Shown in pieces: positions 45,903-57,390 of a DNA stretch of 64,000 bases. The notes beneath the pieces are model-generated. The model saw only the letters and a list, made by a program, of their open reading frames with translations, ran no database searches and was not told the DNA's origin. The position numbers were made by a program, and so were the translations under genes. Each line of letters opens with the position of its first letter. Within the stretch, counting starts at the first letter, position 1. The DNA is taken from positions 52,954,364 to 53,018,363 of the forward strand of contig CM033721.1 of NCBI GenBank assembly GCA_019671005.1. The letters are read 5' to 3'. The stretch is from Hibiscus mutabilis. Lineage: Eukaryota > Streptophyta > Magnoliopsida > Malvales > Malvaceae.

Positions 45903-47265
45903 TGATGTGAGCGCATCAACTTCTGATCTGGAGATCATGCCAACAGGGCATATTACTCGATCTAAGGCTAAGTTATTCAGGAAAGTTCTTTCACTTAAAT
46001 GCATTCAAGCTTCCAATTTCTTTCTTCATGTTTCAGCCTTAGATAATAAGTTATTCAATGTGTTACATGCTGATATGTGACATAATATATACTTATACTT
46101 AGTTTATATATATATATGCATATTGTTTACTAAGTTTAGTGTGTTTTCCTTATGTTTTTCCAGCATTTATGTGTGTTTTCTTTATGTTTTCTAGCAGCAC
46201 AATAAAGTTTGACAGCTAAGGATTTTCAGGTTAGCTCGACTGAAGCTCAACAACAAGTGTGTAGCTCAAATCAGCTCAAAACAGCCCACACCATTGTTTT
46301 TCAGCTCATTTCAGCTCTAGCACACCAAATCAGCTCACCTTCAGCTCTAGTAGCTCAACTCCAGCTAATGAGTCCAAAGGTAGCTCGATGATGGAGGGAC
46401 ATGTCCTACACTTGGGAGAGTGTCCTACAACAAGTGTGCATCAAGCTAGAAGCTCCAACAAGCTAGGCGTCCAAGCAGCTCAATTGAGCACATGTGCGGT
46501 GCAAGCATGCCAAACATGGAAGATTTTGAAATCTGATTTCCCTCCTCTTCACATGGCGGCAATGAGGCCAAGTGGTTTTCTCTTTGAATTTTGAACATTT
46601 CACATGTGCACAATGTTCAAAATTCAGATTTCCCCATCTCATCTAGGTGCCATTTAAAGGTTTAAGACTCCTTTGTAAATTAGCTCCTCATTTCGCCACC
46701 CTAGGATTTAAAGTAGGAAGTTTTCTTTTTGAATGATCTGTTTCCCTCTTGTAATTTGGCTTATATATAGCCTTAAGACTTAAATTATCGAGAACACATG
46801 AAATCAGAATTTACTTGTGAGAATTTCTTTCAATTTGGTTCTGCATTGAACTATTCAAACTTTTCGAGCATTGTGCTTGTGTTGTCTACACCAGATACTT
46901 CGGGTTCTTAATTCACTAATCAATGGGTCCAAGTCCTTCGAGCGTTGAACGTATAAGGTTCGGGTTTATACTCTTTATAGTATAGGTTCTTCCTTGTTCT
47001 TATTTTTATTTTAATTTCCAGCAACTTTAAACCTTCATCTTCACCATTTTCCAGCCACCAATTACACCATTATTGAACCTTCAAACCTTCATATTTCCCG
47101 ACACCAATTACACCATCTTTAAACCAAATTTCCAACAACCTTAACAACGTGAAATCTACCATAAACATCTTCTTTTGCAGCCACACTTCTATGCAGGAAT
47201 TCTTACTTCTATCCTAGATCTGACACAAACAATGGAGGCCTTCTTCAACGGGCAGCCTCATAACA
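45903..47265 (+). repeat. E 3' LTR (family A)
   Basis: 1363 bp, TGATGTGAGC to CTCATAACA, AGCTCA-rich array at 46235-46400. Its start encodes GHITRSKAKLFRKV in the -1 frame relative to pol. It closely matches A2 and A3 LTRs. On the right it abuts an integrase fragment of P at 47266. Confidence 0.88.
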
Positions 47266-47284
47266 ACCAGGTATTGTCCATGTT
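47266..47284 (+). pseudogene. pol: P integrase, left piece
   Basis: Nineteen bases that read in frame with 63313-63547 once solo LTR G4 and one TSD copy are removed (residues around QVLSML/LRTII, homologous to the block after the catalytic Glu in A1). Upstream P sequence is missing where E ends. Confidence 0.7.
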
Positions 47285-47551
47285 TGATGCGCTCCAACTC
47301 TCCAATTGTAGTTGTTGAGAGAAGCTTTGATTGTACCGATCATGAATGCAAGCAAGCCTTGTCCTCCGAATGCTTTATTGAAGAATTGTTATGAGGCTGC
47401 TCGTTGAAGAAAGCCTCCATTGATTGTATCAGATATAGGATAGAAGTAAGATTTCCTATGTAAATGTGTGGCTGCAAAAGAAGATGATGGTAGAATTCAT
47501 AGTGTTTAAGGGGCTAGAATTTGGTGTTATTATGTAGGATTAAAGTGGTGA

Positions 47552-48738
47552 TGATAGAGTAGCGCAATCTTGGATTTGGAAGCCTTCAATCAAGTTATTG
47601 CAAGAACTAGGAGCTCTAGACTCAATCAAGGAAGTTTGGGCAGATCTGAAAATTCAAGAGAAAAGAGAAGGGATTTTCTTGAATTTTTCAGATTCAAGGC
47701 TGGAAATTTAAAGAAAGAAAGACGAGATGAAGGATTAGATGATAAGAAATAAGAATATAAATAAAAAGATGAGAAAAGATTAAGAAGAAGATAGGTAAAA
47801 CAAATCTGAAAATTCCAGCTTTGTTTATGGAATTATGGAAGATGGTGTGAGGGTTGAAGATGAAAATGGCTTGTGAATTGTTGATGTTGTTTTGTCCTCG
47901 GCACCCTCTTAGACTCAATTATCTAAGCAAGCAACCTCAAGCGGCTCTAACCCACCCTCCTAGACGCGATTATCTAGGCAAGCAAGAGTGTGAAGATGAT
48001 CTCCCTCACAAGAACTCGTCGAACTTATGTTGAAGAAGACTTCGAAGGCACAAGTAATCAGCACTTGCAAAAACAAACTCACTAAATATTTCATAAATCA
48101 AAGAAAATCTCCAAAGAGAACTTTTTATTAATCAATGAAATCTGAATTACAATGTGGGTAAAGCCTCCTTTATATAGGCCATGGAGAAGTTTTAATCCTA
48201 CTAAACTTAGGAATTAAATACAATAAATAAATGCTAAAATCTAATCTCCTAATTAGATAAGTAACTTCTAATAATAAATAAATGCTAAAAATAAAATCGT
48301 AGTCAAATAAATCTTATCCTAATAGATATTGCAGAATCCTATATTGATTTAAATTACAAATAATCAAATAAAATCTTGAAAATTCGTAATTATCCAAAAA
48401 TCCCGTATAGGAATTTCTGCATGCGCTGTCTTCGCTAAAATAGACGTATCTTGAGATCCAGATGTCCGATTGAGGCGTTTCAAGATGCGTTGGAAAGATA
48501 ATTTGTATACGGACAAGTTTTAAGAAGACATGTTGACCCATAAATGCCTGGATCCCATCCAAAAATTCGTCGCAAGTTAGCTAACTTTCCAGACTTCACA
48601 AACAGATTCAGTTTCTTGTCCAAGATGCATCGTTTTTGACCTCCTATGCGTGCATTGTTTTGGACATTATTGTTTGCATCGAACAAATTCAGCTTCTTTT
48701 CCAATATGAGTAATTTAACCCCGCTCATGCATGTATCA
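47552..48738 (-). repeat. B2 3' LTR (mosaic)
   Basis: 1187 bp. On the plus strand, 47552-48105 and the last 150 bases match B1. Between them (about 48110-48590) it matches D LTRs (CCAAAGAGAACTTTTTATTA and the CTTTATATAGGCCATGG block). The same mosaic is present in the 5' LTR. Confidence 0.88.
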
Positions 48739-50285
48739 TTCCCCCACTCCTCAAAAGGATTCGTCCTCGAATCTAAATCGGCAATGAGAGAACAATCATC
48801 AACTTCAATTGAAAAGGCTTCTTTGTTGTATGTGGAGTGATCTAATTGAGCTCCTCTCAATGGTTCAACAAAATCCTGAAAAAATAAGACAACACTACTC
48901 GAACATTTGTAATGACTAGTCAAAACAAAATCACTCGTTGCGTTCTTTTTCTTATCTTTTTCTTTTGGGCTTTGTGTGACTTTTACCTCATATGTATTTT
49001 CACTTACCAAATTTGGGCCATTAATTTGACTTTTTTCACTGTCGGCCTCTTTACTCTCAGTCTTTTGTATCTCTCATCTCATATCTCTCTCATAAAATTT
49101 ATCATCAATGTACAATTTCTGTAGAGGAGAAAGTGTTTCTAACAGAATGATAGGACAAGAATCAAATGAAGGGTTAGAATTACACTTACTTTCTTCGTGG
49201 GGAGGTGATGAGAGTATATCAAGTGGACCTACTACTTCACATGAGGGATTAGAAGCATTGTCATCTTGTCTAATGTGTTCATTATCACTATCCTCTTGTT
49301 TGAGTGTTTGTGTGTTTTCCGTCAACATGGGGATTTTTGTCTTGGTTTTGTCTCGTGACTTGGATGTTTCAATTTTTTTCTTTGGTCTACTTGAGTCGAG
49401 CAAAGGTTTAGAAGAATTAGAATGAGATAAAGGTTGAGTGGTACCTCTGTCATAGTGATAATTCTTCTGTCGATATCGTTGTCGATCTTTGATGCACTTT
49501 TTGATTGTCATGGCAAATTGGAATGCCTCTTGAAGGGTGTAGTAGGTTTTGAGTTCAAGTACCTCAAGAATGTTGTCATTGAGTCCGATAACAAACCTAG
49601 TCATTGTATCCTCTTCATCCTCTTGTATGTCGGCTTTTTGCATCAATGATTCCATTTCTTTGAGATACTCATTAACAGTTCTGCAGCCTTGTCGGATCCT
49701 TTGTAACTTTTGTTTGATCTCTCGTTGATATAATGGGGGAACAAATCGTTCTCGCATGACTTTTTTAAGTTCTCCCCATGAGGTTATCTTGGCTTCTCTA
49801 TTGAGACGCCGATTGCGGACCAATTGGGACCCCCAAATGGATGCATATTCAGTGAATTTGAGAGTCAACAGTGGAACTTGATCCTCTTCGGGACATTGAT
49901 AATGCTCGAATAGAAGATCAACTCAATTTTCCCAGTCACAATAAGCATCAGGGTCATACCTTCCTTGAAAAGGTGGTACAATGATCTTTGGCTTGGCTAA
50001 GGTGTTTGTTGCTCGTCTCGGTTCTATGTGATGATTGTGCCTATGTAAGGGGTTTTGGCGTCTATTCTGAATGGGAACAAGATTTGGACGCTTAGGCTCC
50101 TCAGTATCGCTTGCGATAGCAGTGGTTTCTAATCTCCCAATGGTTTGCGTGATTGCGGTCACGACTGTATCAGTGTGCTCAAGCTTGGTTGCCAATGAGG
50201 TTACAGTCCGTTCAAGTTTATTGAGAGTATCCGAAACTTCTTAAAGAGTCACCTCATGTGGTTCTTCGTCATTACTCGTTTCTGA
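48480..50285 (-). pseudogene. B2 gag-like frame
   Basis: Homologue of B1 17746-19456. MSETSNDEEPHEVTL starts at 50285 and meets a stop near 50241; reading resumes at 50195 (coiled-coil part, TDTVVTAITQTIGRLETTAI). The 264-residue stretch 49074-49868 holds the capsid core ASIWGSQLVRNRRL, RFVPPLYQREIKQKLQRIRQ, LKEMESLMQKADIQEDEEDT and FQFAMTIKKCIKDRQRYRQK. The 176-residue stretch 48480-49010 holds the tail LIADLDSRTNPFEEWGNDTC, which continues into the 3' LTR for about 80 residues. No zinc knuckle and no enzymes. Three or four lesions in 1.8 kb; only small repairs separate it from an open frame, which suggests recent movement compared with A1. Confidence 0.87.
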
Positions 50286-51105
50286 CATCCTGAAACACTC
50301 AGATTTAAAAGGTAAAAAGCAAAAGAAAACTAGAAATCTCACAACACTCCAAGAGGCAAGTAAACTGATCTCGTGCTCTTTAAAGACCTTCCTGCCACAA
50401 GTCAACAAGTTACAATCGGAGTTTAATCCTAACAATGAGTTCTAATTGTACTAGGAGTCCAATGAAAAGGCTTGACACCAATTGAATATAGTTGCAAGAA
50501 AGAAGAATTGTAATGCAACTTTGTTGTCCTACTCACACCAGAAAAGAGAAGGTGTTAAATTGCGTAATAGAAGAAAGAAAAAGCAAAACAAAGGAACTTA
50601 AGAAACTAAGAGTTGAAAAAAATAGTAGAGAAAGTGATAACCCCAAAATCCAGAAACAACTTGAAGGAAGAAATCCAATGTTGAATCCACTTCAATGTGA
50701 TGCTTGTAGTGGTTGATGATGGTGATCTTGATGATTCTTGATGGTGGTTGGTGGCTAGGTATGAGCTTTCTCACTTTTCTTTTTTTTTTTTAATTTTTAT
50801 TTTTTTCTTTTTACAAGCTAAATAAACTGAAAATAATGAAAACTGAAGAAAAAATAATGAAATAGGGTTAAAGTAGGGGGAAACCCTAATTTGGCTGAAA
50901 CTTTATCCACTTCGTTCGAGGTGTTCCTGAAGTCCAAAAATTCTGAAATTTTGTATGGTGACTTCTCCAATGGTGTAGATCTGATCTGGAAATTTTCAGC
51001 TCAAAATTCGCTCGTTTGAATTTGACGAATTTTCCATAATTTTCAAGTTTTTCACCCAAAAACGCCAAAATTCTTGTCAAGAATCGTCCCAAATCTGATA
51101 CCAAA
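50286..51105 (-). other. B2 leader and PBS
   Basis: Counterpart of the B1 leader with the same T-rich tract (50775-50815). PBS 51094-51105, minus strand TTTGGTATCAGA. A plus-strand frame at 50492-50716 is a chance frame. Confidence 0.8.
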
Positions 51106-51691
51106 TGATAGAGTAGCGCAATCTTGGATTTGGAAGCCTTCAATCAAGTTATTGCAAGAACTAGGAGCTCTAGACTCAATCAAGGAAGTTTGGGCAGATC
51201 TGAAAATTCAAGAGAAAAGAGAAGAGATTTTCTTGAATTTTTTAGATTCAAGGCTGAAAATTTAAAGAAAGAAAGACGAGATGAAAGATTAGATGATAAG
51301 AAATAAGAATATAAATAAAAAGATGAGAAAAGATTAAGAAGCAGATAGGTAAAACAAATCTGAAAATTCCAGCTTTGTTTATGGAATTATGGAAGATGGT
51401 GTGAAGGTTGAAGATGAAGATGGCTTGTGAATTGTTAATGTTGTTTTGTCCTCGGCACCCTCTTAGACTCAATTATCTAAGCAAGCAACCTCAAGCGGCT
51501 CTAACCCACCCTCCTAGACGCGATTATCTAGGCAAGCAAGAGTGTGAAGATGATCTCCCTCACAAGAACTCGTCGAACTTATGTTGAAGAACACTTCGAA
51601 GGCACAAGTAATCAGCACTTGCAAAAACAAACTCACTAAATATTTCATAAATCAAAGAAAATCTCCAAAGAGAACTTTTTATTAATCAATG

Positions 51692-52598
51692 TGATAGAGT
51701 AGCGCAAATTTGAATAAAGAGAAAAACAAAACAAACCAAAATAAAGAACAAATCTAAAAATTCAGATTTGCTTATGGTGGTGGCGTCAATGGAGGAAGCT
51801 TGAATATGTGGAGATGGTGTGATGAATTGATAGTTGTTGTTTTGTCCTCGGCACCCTCTTAGACGCAATTATCTAAGCAAGCAACCTCAAGCAGCTCTAA
51901 CCCACCCTCCTAGATGCAATTACCTAGGCAAGCAAGAGTGTGAAGATGATCTCTCTCACAAGAACTCGATGATCTTATGTTGAAGATGACTTCTAGACAA
52001 GTTTACCGAACACTTGCAAACTCAAATAATACTAAAATATCCAAAGAGAACTTTTTATTAATCAATGAAATCTTAATTACAATGTGGGTGAAGCCTCCTT
52101 TATATAGGCCATGGAGAAGTTCTAATCCTACTAAACTTAGGAATTAAATACAATAAATAAATGCTAAAATCTAATCTCCTAATTAGATAAGTAACTTCTA
52201 ATAATAAATAAATGCTAAAAATAAAATCCTAATTAAATAAATCTGATCCTAATAGATATTGCAGAATCCTATATCGATTTAAATTACAAATAATCAAATA
52301 AAATCTTAAAAATTCGTAATTATCCAAAAATCCCGTATTAATCTTGTATAGGAATTTCTGCATGCGCTGTCTTCACTAAAATCGACGTATCTTGAGTTCA
52401 AGATGTCCGATTGAGGCGTTTCAAGATGCGTTGGAAAGGTAATTGACAGACGGACAAGTTTTAAGAAGACATGTCAACCCATAAATTCCTGGATCCCATC
52501 CAAAAATGCATCTTAAGTTGACTGACGTTTCTGACTTGCAAAGCAGTTTCAAATTCTTTTCCAATATGATTATTTTGACCCCTCTCATGCTCGTATCA
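51692..52598 (-). repeat. D2 3' LTR
   Basis: Matches the D1 LTRs over its full length (minus strand TGATACGAGC to TTTGCGCTACTCTATCA). Includes the coding tail at its start. Confidence 0.9.
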
Positions 52599-53227
52599 TT
52601 CCCCCACTCCTCAAAAAGATTCGCCCTCGAATCTAGACCAGTAAATGGAGGAAGTTCATCAAAGTACCATGGAATAGAAGACGTCTTGAAGGATCCTTTT
52701 GCAGAGTCACTTTTTGCAATGTAATTTACAAGTTCCTTCTCATTGGGATCATCATGATTGTTCTTTTGGTCACAAAGCAACTCATTCTCATCTTCAAAAT
52801 TGTTATTAATGCTAAAAGAGGAATAAGCATAAATATAATTCTGAAAACATTCAATGATACCTTTTGATTGTAAGGTAGCTTCGTCGGTGCTTGTCGTTTG
52901 ATGATCATCTTGAATTGGAATAGTAGGTTCGTCACTGGAAACAAACACACTACTTATAATTTCTTCCTCATCAATAAGCAAGGTTAAACTCTCGATGGCA
53001 TCGTCTTCCTCATGTTCTTTAGAAGAACAAATTTCTTTATCATGCTTCGGATCACGGATTTCAATATCATTAGAAGACATGAATTCAGACAACATATCTC
53101 TCAAATTTTTTTCTTGAAAATAAAACTTATTCGGACAATCATACCCTGAATGATCTAGTCGACAACAATAATGACATCGAGTCCCCAAAAGGGTAAAATC
53201 CAATATGTTGCTCAATGACATCCTCAA
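52421..53227 (-). CDS. D2 zinc-knuckle protein, intact frame
   Basis: 268 residues, minus strand. Starts about 25 bases inside the LTR/PBS boundary (MRMSLSNILDFTLLG; the Met at residue 3 is the conserved one in D1). The CCHC knuckle CHYCCRLDHSGYDC (CX2CX4HX4C) lies near residues 18-31. A middle part rich in Glu, Asp, Ser and Asn follows (LLIDEEEIISSVF, DQKNNHDDPNEKEL), then FTGLDSRANLFEEWGNDTSM near residue 200. The last 60 residues are encoded in the 3' LTR. CCHC knuckles of this spacing bind nucleic acid in retroelement nucleocapsid. A role in packaging D RNA is inferred. No capsid core is seen. The frame is uninterrupted while D1 carries a frameshift. It could also be a chance-preserved relic. 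Confidence 0.75.
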   Translation of the reverse strand: MRMSLSNILDFTLLGTRCHYCCRLDHSGYDCPNKFYFQEKNLRDMLSEFMSSNDIEIRDPKHDKEICSSKEHEEDDAIESLTLLIDEEEIISSVFVSSDEPTIPIQDDHQTTSTDEATLQSKGIIECFQNYIYAYSSFSINNNFEDENELLCDQKNNHDDPNEKELVNYIAKSDSAKGSFKTSSIPWYFDELPPFTGLDSRANLFEEWGNDTSMRGVKIIILEKNLKLLCKSETSVNLRCIFGWDPGIYGLTCLLKTCPSVNYLSNAS

Positions 53228-53251
53228 GAACGACCTGAATCCGATACCAAA

Positions 53252-54349
53252 TGATAGAGTAGCGCAATCTTGGATTTGGAAGCCTTCAAATCAAGTTGTT
53301 GCAAGAGCTAGGAGCTCTAGACTCAATCAAGGAAGTTTGGGCAGGTCTGAAAATTCAAGAGAAAAGAGAAGGGATTTTCTTGAATTTTTCAGATTCACGG
53401 CTGGAAAATTAAAGAAAGAAAGATGAGATGAAGGGTTAGATTATAAGAAATAAGAATATAAATAAAAAGATGATAAAATATTAAGAATAAGATAGGTAAA
53501 ACAAATCTGAAAATTCCAGCTTTGTTTATGGAATTATGGAAGATGGTGTGAATGTTGAAGATGAAGATGGCTTGTGAATTGTTGATGTTGTTTTGTCCTC
53601 GGCACCCTCTTAGACGCAATTATCTAAGCAAGCAACCTCAAGCGGCTCTAACCCACCCTCCTAGATGCAATTACCTAGGCAAGCAAGAGTGTGAAGATGA
53701 TCTCTCTCACAAGAACTCGATGATCTTATGTTGAAGATGGCTTCTAGACAAGTTTACCGAACACTTGCAAACTCAAAGAATACTAAAATCTCCAAAGAGA
53801 ACTTTTTATTAATCAATGAAATCTTAATTACAATGTGTGTGAAGCCTCCTTTATATAGGCCATGGAGAAGTTCTAATCCTACTAATCTTAGGAATTAAAT
53901 ACAACAAATAAATGCTAAAATCTAATCTCCTAATTAGATAAGTAACTTCTAATAATAAATAAATGCTAAAAATAAAATCATAATTAAATAAATCTGATCC
54001 TAATAAATATTGCAGGATCCTATATCGATTTAAATTACAAATAATCAAATAAAATCTTAAAAATTCGTAATTATCCAAAAATCCCGTAGTAATCCTGTAT
54101 AGGAATTTCTGCATGCGCTGTCTTCACTAAAATAGACTTATCTTGAGTTCAATATGTCCGACTGAGGCATTTCAAGATGCGTTGGAAAGGTAATTGACAG
54201 ACGGAAAAGTTTTAAGAAGACATGTCAACCCATAAATGCCTGGATCCCATCCAAAGTTGCATCTTAAGTTGACTGGCGTTTCTGACTTGCAAAGCAGTTT
54301 CAAAATCTTTTCCAATATGATTATTTTGACCCCTCTCATGCTCGTATCA
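53252..54349 (-). repeat. D2 5' LTR (mosaic, B-type end)
   Basis: High part (53600-54349) matches D LTRs. The low part (53252-53590) matches B LTR ends (ATCTTGGATTTGGAAGCC and the GGATTTTCTTGAATTTTTC stretch) in place of the D end found at 51692-51840. A D-type TATA block is near 53845. Confidence 0.87.
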
Positions 54350-56105
54350 CAATGAAATCTGAATTACAATGTGGGTGAAGCCTCCTTTATATAGGCCATG
54401 GAGAAGTTTTAATCCTACTAAACTTAGGAATTAAATACAATAAATAAATGCTAAAATCTAATCTCCTAATTAGATAAGTAACTTCTAATAATAAATAAAT
54501 GCTAAAAATAAAATCCTAGTCAAATAAATCTTATCCTAATAGATATTTCAGGATCCTATATTGATTTAAATACAAATAATCAAATAAAATCTTGAAAATT
54601 CGTAATTATCCAAAAATCCCGTATTAATCCCGTATAGGAATTTCTGCATGCGCTGTCTTCGCTAAAATAGGCGTATCTTGAGATCCAGATGTCCGATTGA
54701 GGTGTTTCAAGATGCGTTTGAAAGATAATTTGCAGACGGACAAGTTTTAAGAAGACATGTTGACCCATAAATTCCTGGATCCCATCCAAAAATTCGTCGC
54801 AAGTTAGCTAACTTTCCAGACTTCACAAACAGATTCAGTTTCTTGTCCAAGATGCATCGTTTTTGACCTCCTATGTGTGCATTGTTTTGGCTATTATTGT
54901 TTGAATCGAACAAATTCAGCTTCTTGTCCAATATGAGTAATTTAACCCCGGTCATGCATGTATCAGGTGAAAATGGTGGTTGGAAATCTGGTTGTAAATG
55001 AAGCTTTGAAGAAGATGACAATGCTGGAAAATGGTGAAGAAAGGTTGCTGGAAATTAAATAAAATTAAGAACAAGGAACATGGAAGAACCTATACTATAA
55101 AAAGTATAAACCCGAACCTTATACGTTCAATGCTCGAAGGACTTGGACCCATTGATTAGAGAATCAAGAACCCGAAGTATCTGAGGTAGACAACACAAGC
55201 AACAAGGCTTGGAAAGTCTGATAGTTCAATGAAGAACCAAATAGAGAGAAATTCTCACAAAGTAAAATTTATTCATAAGCCTCTAAATCAATGGCATATG
55301 AGTCTATTTATAAGAAAATACAAGAGGGAAAATCTGATTTGAATTATTATGCACATGCAAATAATTTAAATTCAAAAGAAAACTACTCCAATAATTCAAA
55401 AATCAAATCTGCCCATGCTGAAGAGGGAAATTCGAATTTTGAATCAATTGCTCAAAATTCAAAATGAAACTCCTTGGCCTTATCCACAATCTGCCACACA
55501 TGCACACACGCATGCACCAAGGCTGCCCTGTGTGGACGCCATGCTTGGGGAGCTTCTGGAGCTTTTAGCTTGATGCACCTTGCTGTAGGAAACTCTTCTA
55601 AGTGTAGGTAAATGTCCCTTCATGTTTGAGCTACCCTTAGACTCATTAGATGGTGTTGAGCAACTAGCGCTGAATGAGCTTGAATTCAGCTGAATTGATG
55701 TGCAGGAGCTGAAAAACAATGGTGTGGGCTATTTTGAGCTACACACTTGTTGTTGAGCTTCAATCGAGCTAGTTGGAAAGCCCTTAGCTGCCAAGCTTTA
55801 TTATGCTGCTGTAAAAACAAACAAAACAAACATAAACATAAGAAAGACATACTTAACTTAGTAAATAATATGCATATATATATATAGACTAAGTATAAGT
55901 ACTTAATATGTCACATATCAACATGTAACACATTGAATAACTTATTATCTAAGGCTGAAACATTAAGAAACAAAATGGAAGCTTGAATTCATTTAAGTGA
56001 AAGAACTTCTCTAAATAACTTAGCCTTAAGATCGAGTAATAGGTCCTGTTGGCATGATCTCTGGATCAGATGTTGATGTGCTCACATCATCCCCCCTTCT
56101 TTTAA

Positions 56106-57390
56106 GCGATTTGTCCTCAAATCGGCATCATCTTCAAACGGGGACAAATCAGAATAATTGAATGTGGCACTTACATTATATTCACCCAGCAAATCCAACT
56201 TGTAAGCATTGTCGTTCACTTTCTCCAACACTTTAAAACGACCATCTCCTTGTGGTAATAGCTTCGATCTCCGTTGTGCTAGAAATCGTTCCTTTCATAA
56301 ATGAACACAAACCCAATCTCCAACGTCAAAGGTAACACGTTTGCGTCCTTTATTCGCTTGTTGTTCATATTGCTGGGTTCGTCTCTCGATGTTCTCCTTA
56401 ACTTGCTAATGAAGTCTTTGTACAAATTCAGCTTTGGCTTTGCCATCTTTATTCACAACCTGTTCAAGCAAAGGCAAAAGATCAATAGGAGTCAATAGAT
56501 TAAAACCATATACCACTTCGAATGGTGAATGCTTTGTTGCTGAATGAACAGAATGATTGTAGGCAAACTCGACGTGACGCAAGCATTCTTTCCAAGTCTT
56601 GATGTTCTTTCAGATGATGGATTGCAGTAATATGGACAAGACACGGTTGTTCACAACCTCTGTTTGACCATCCGTCTGTGGATGGCAAGTTGTAGAAAAC
56701 ATAAACTTTATTCCTATCTTGCTCCAAAGTGTCCTCCAAAAGTGGCTCAGAAACTTGATGTCTCGATCTGAAACAATCGTCCTCGAAACTCCATGCAATC
56801 GAACCACTTCCTTGAAAAACAAATTGGCCAGATTGGCTACATCATCTATCTTGTGGCAGGCTATGAAATGCGCCATCTTGGAAAATCTATCCACAACAAC
56901 AAATATGTTATCTCGTCATGACTTCGTCCATAGTAAACCTAACACAAAATCCATAAATATCCATCCAAGGTGCATTAGGAATAGGTAAAGGCATGTACAT
57001 ACCGTGTGGCAGAACCTTTGATTTGGCCTTCTTACATGTGACACAACGATCACATATCCGTTCAACATCTTGTCTCATCTTCGGCCAGAATAGATGCTCC
57101 TTCATAATATGCAATGTCTTGGTGACTCCAAAATATCCTATAAGTCCACCTTCATGTGCTTCTCTAGCTAGAATTTCCCAGATAGATCCTTGGGGAATAT
57201 AGATTAATCCTTCCTTGAAAAGAAATCCATCATGTCGGTAGTACTTTTCATCTGCACCTTTTTCACACAAACTAAACTTTTCTCCAAAGTCAAGGTCAAC
57301 TGCATAAAGGTCTTTAATAAAAGAAAACCCAATTAAATGAGAATTCAAAAAATTAAGAAGTATATACCTTCGGGACAAAGCATCTGCCAC
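56106..57390 (-). pseudogene. pol: A3 integrase
   Basis: Minus strand. The frame 56908-57390 carries MADALSRRYILLN, the zinc-binding part (EAHEGGLIGYF, with the second His changed to Tyr, then CDRCVTCKKAKS) and the lead-in to the core. The first-Asp block is damaged near 56940 (MDIYGFCVRFTM). The frame 56610-56894 carries SKMAHFIACHKIDDVANLAN, SDRDIKFLSHFW and TDGQTEVVNNRVLS with the catalytic Glu. The C-terminal part (AYNHSVHSATKHSPFEVVYG, a GDGRFKVLEKVN module) runs to the polypurine tract at 56090. Stops near 56300 and 56410, and a lesion near 56609. Confidence 0.88.

Larger units (their letters stand above)
37190..47265 (+). mobile_element. E, chimeric Ty3/gypsy element (G-type 5' end, A-type body and 3' LTR)
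   Basis: Plus orientation: 5' LTR of family G, PBS, leader like that of H, then gag-pol and a 3' LTR of family A. Its two LTRs are not copies of one another, so it cannot be the direct product of one reverse transcription. No left TSD is found. Solo LTRs F and C interrupt gag/protease and RNase H. The start near 37190 is approximate. Confidence 0.75.
51692..54349 (-). mobile_element. D2, short non-autonomous LTR element
   Basis: 2658 bp, TSD CAATG (51687-51691 and 54350-54354). 3' LTR 51692-52598 (907 bp), internal 52599-53251, 5' LTR 53252-54349 (1098 bp). PBS 53241-53251 (minus strand TTTGGTATCGG) and polypurine tract 52599-52615. Its two LTRs differ in their ends, see findings. Confidence 0.92.
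47552..54965 (-). mobile_element. B2, gag-only non-autonomous LTR element with nested D2
   Basis: Minus orientation, TSD GGTGA (47547-47551 and 54966-54970). 3' LTR 47552-48738; internal 48739-51105; 5' LTR 51106-54965, split by D2. About 4.75 kb without D2. The gag-like frame is much better preserved than in B1. LTRs are mosaic: B-type ends with a D-type middle. Confidence 0.92.
51106..54965 (-). repeat. B2 5' LTR, interrupted by D2
   Basis: Pieces 51106-51691 and 54350-54965. It has the same B/D/B mosaic as the 3' LTR; D2 sits just inside the D-type part. High end GCATGTATCA before TSD GGTGA. Confidence 0.9.
47387..56089 (-). repeat. A3 3' LTR, interrupted by B2
   Basis: Pieces 47387-47551 and 54966-56089. 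Low end TGTTATGAGG, high end GCTCACATCA next to the polypurine tract (56090-56106, minus strand CTTAAAAGAAGGGGGGA). TGAGCT-rich array at 55620-55775. Matches 60775-62076. Confidence 0.9.
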
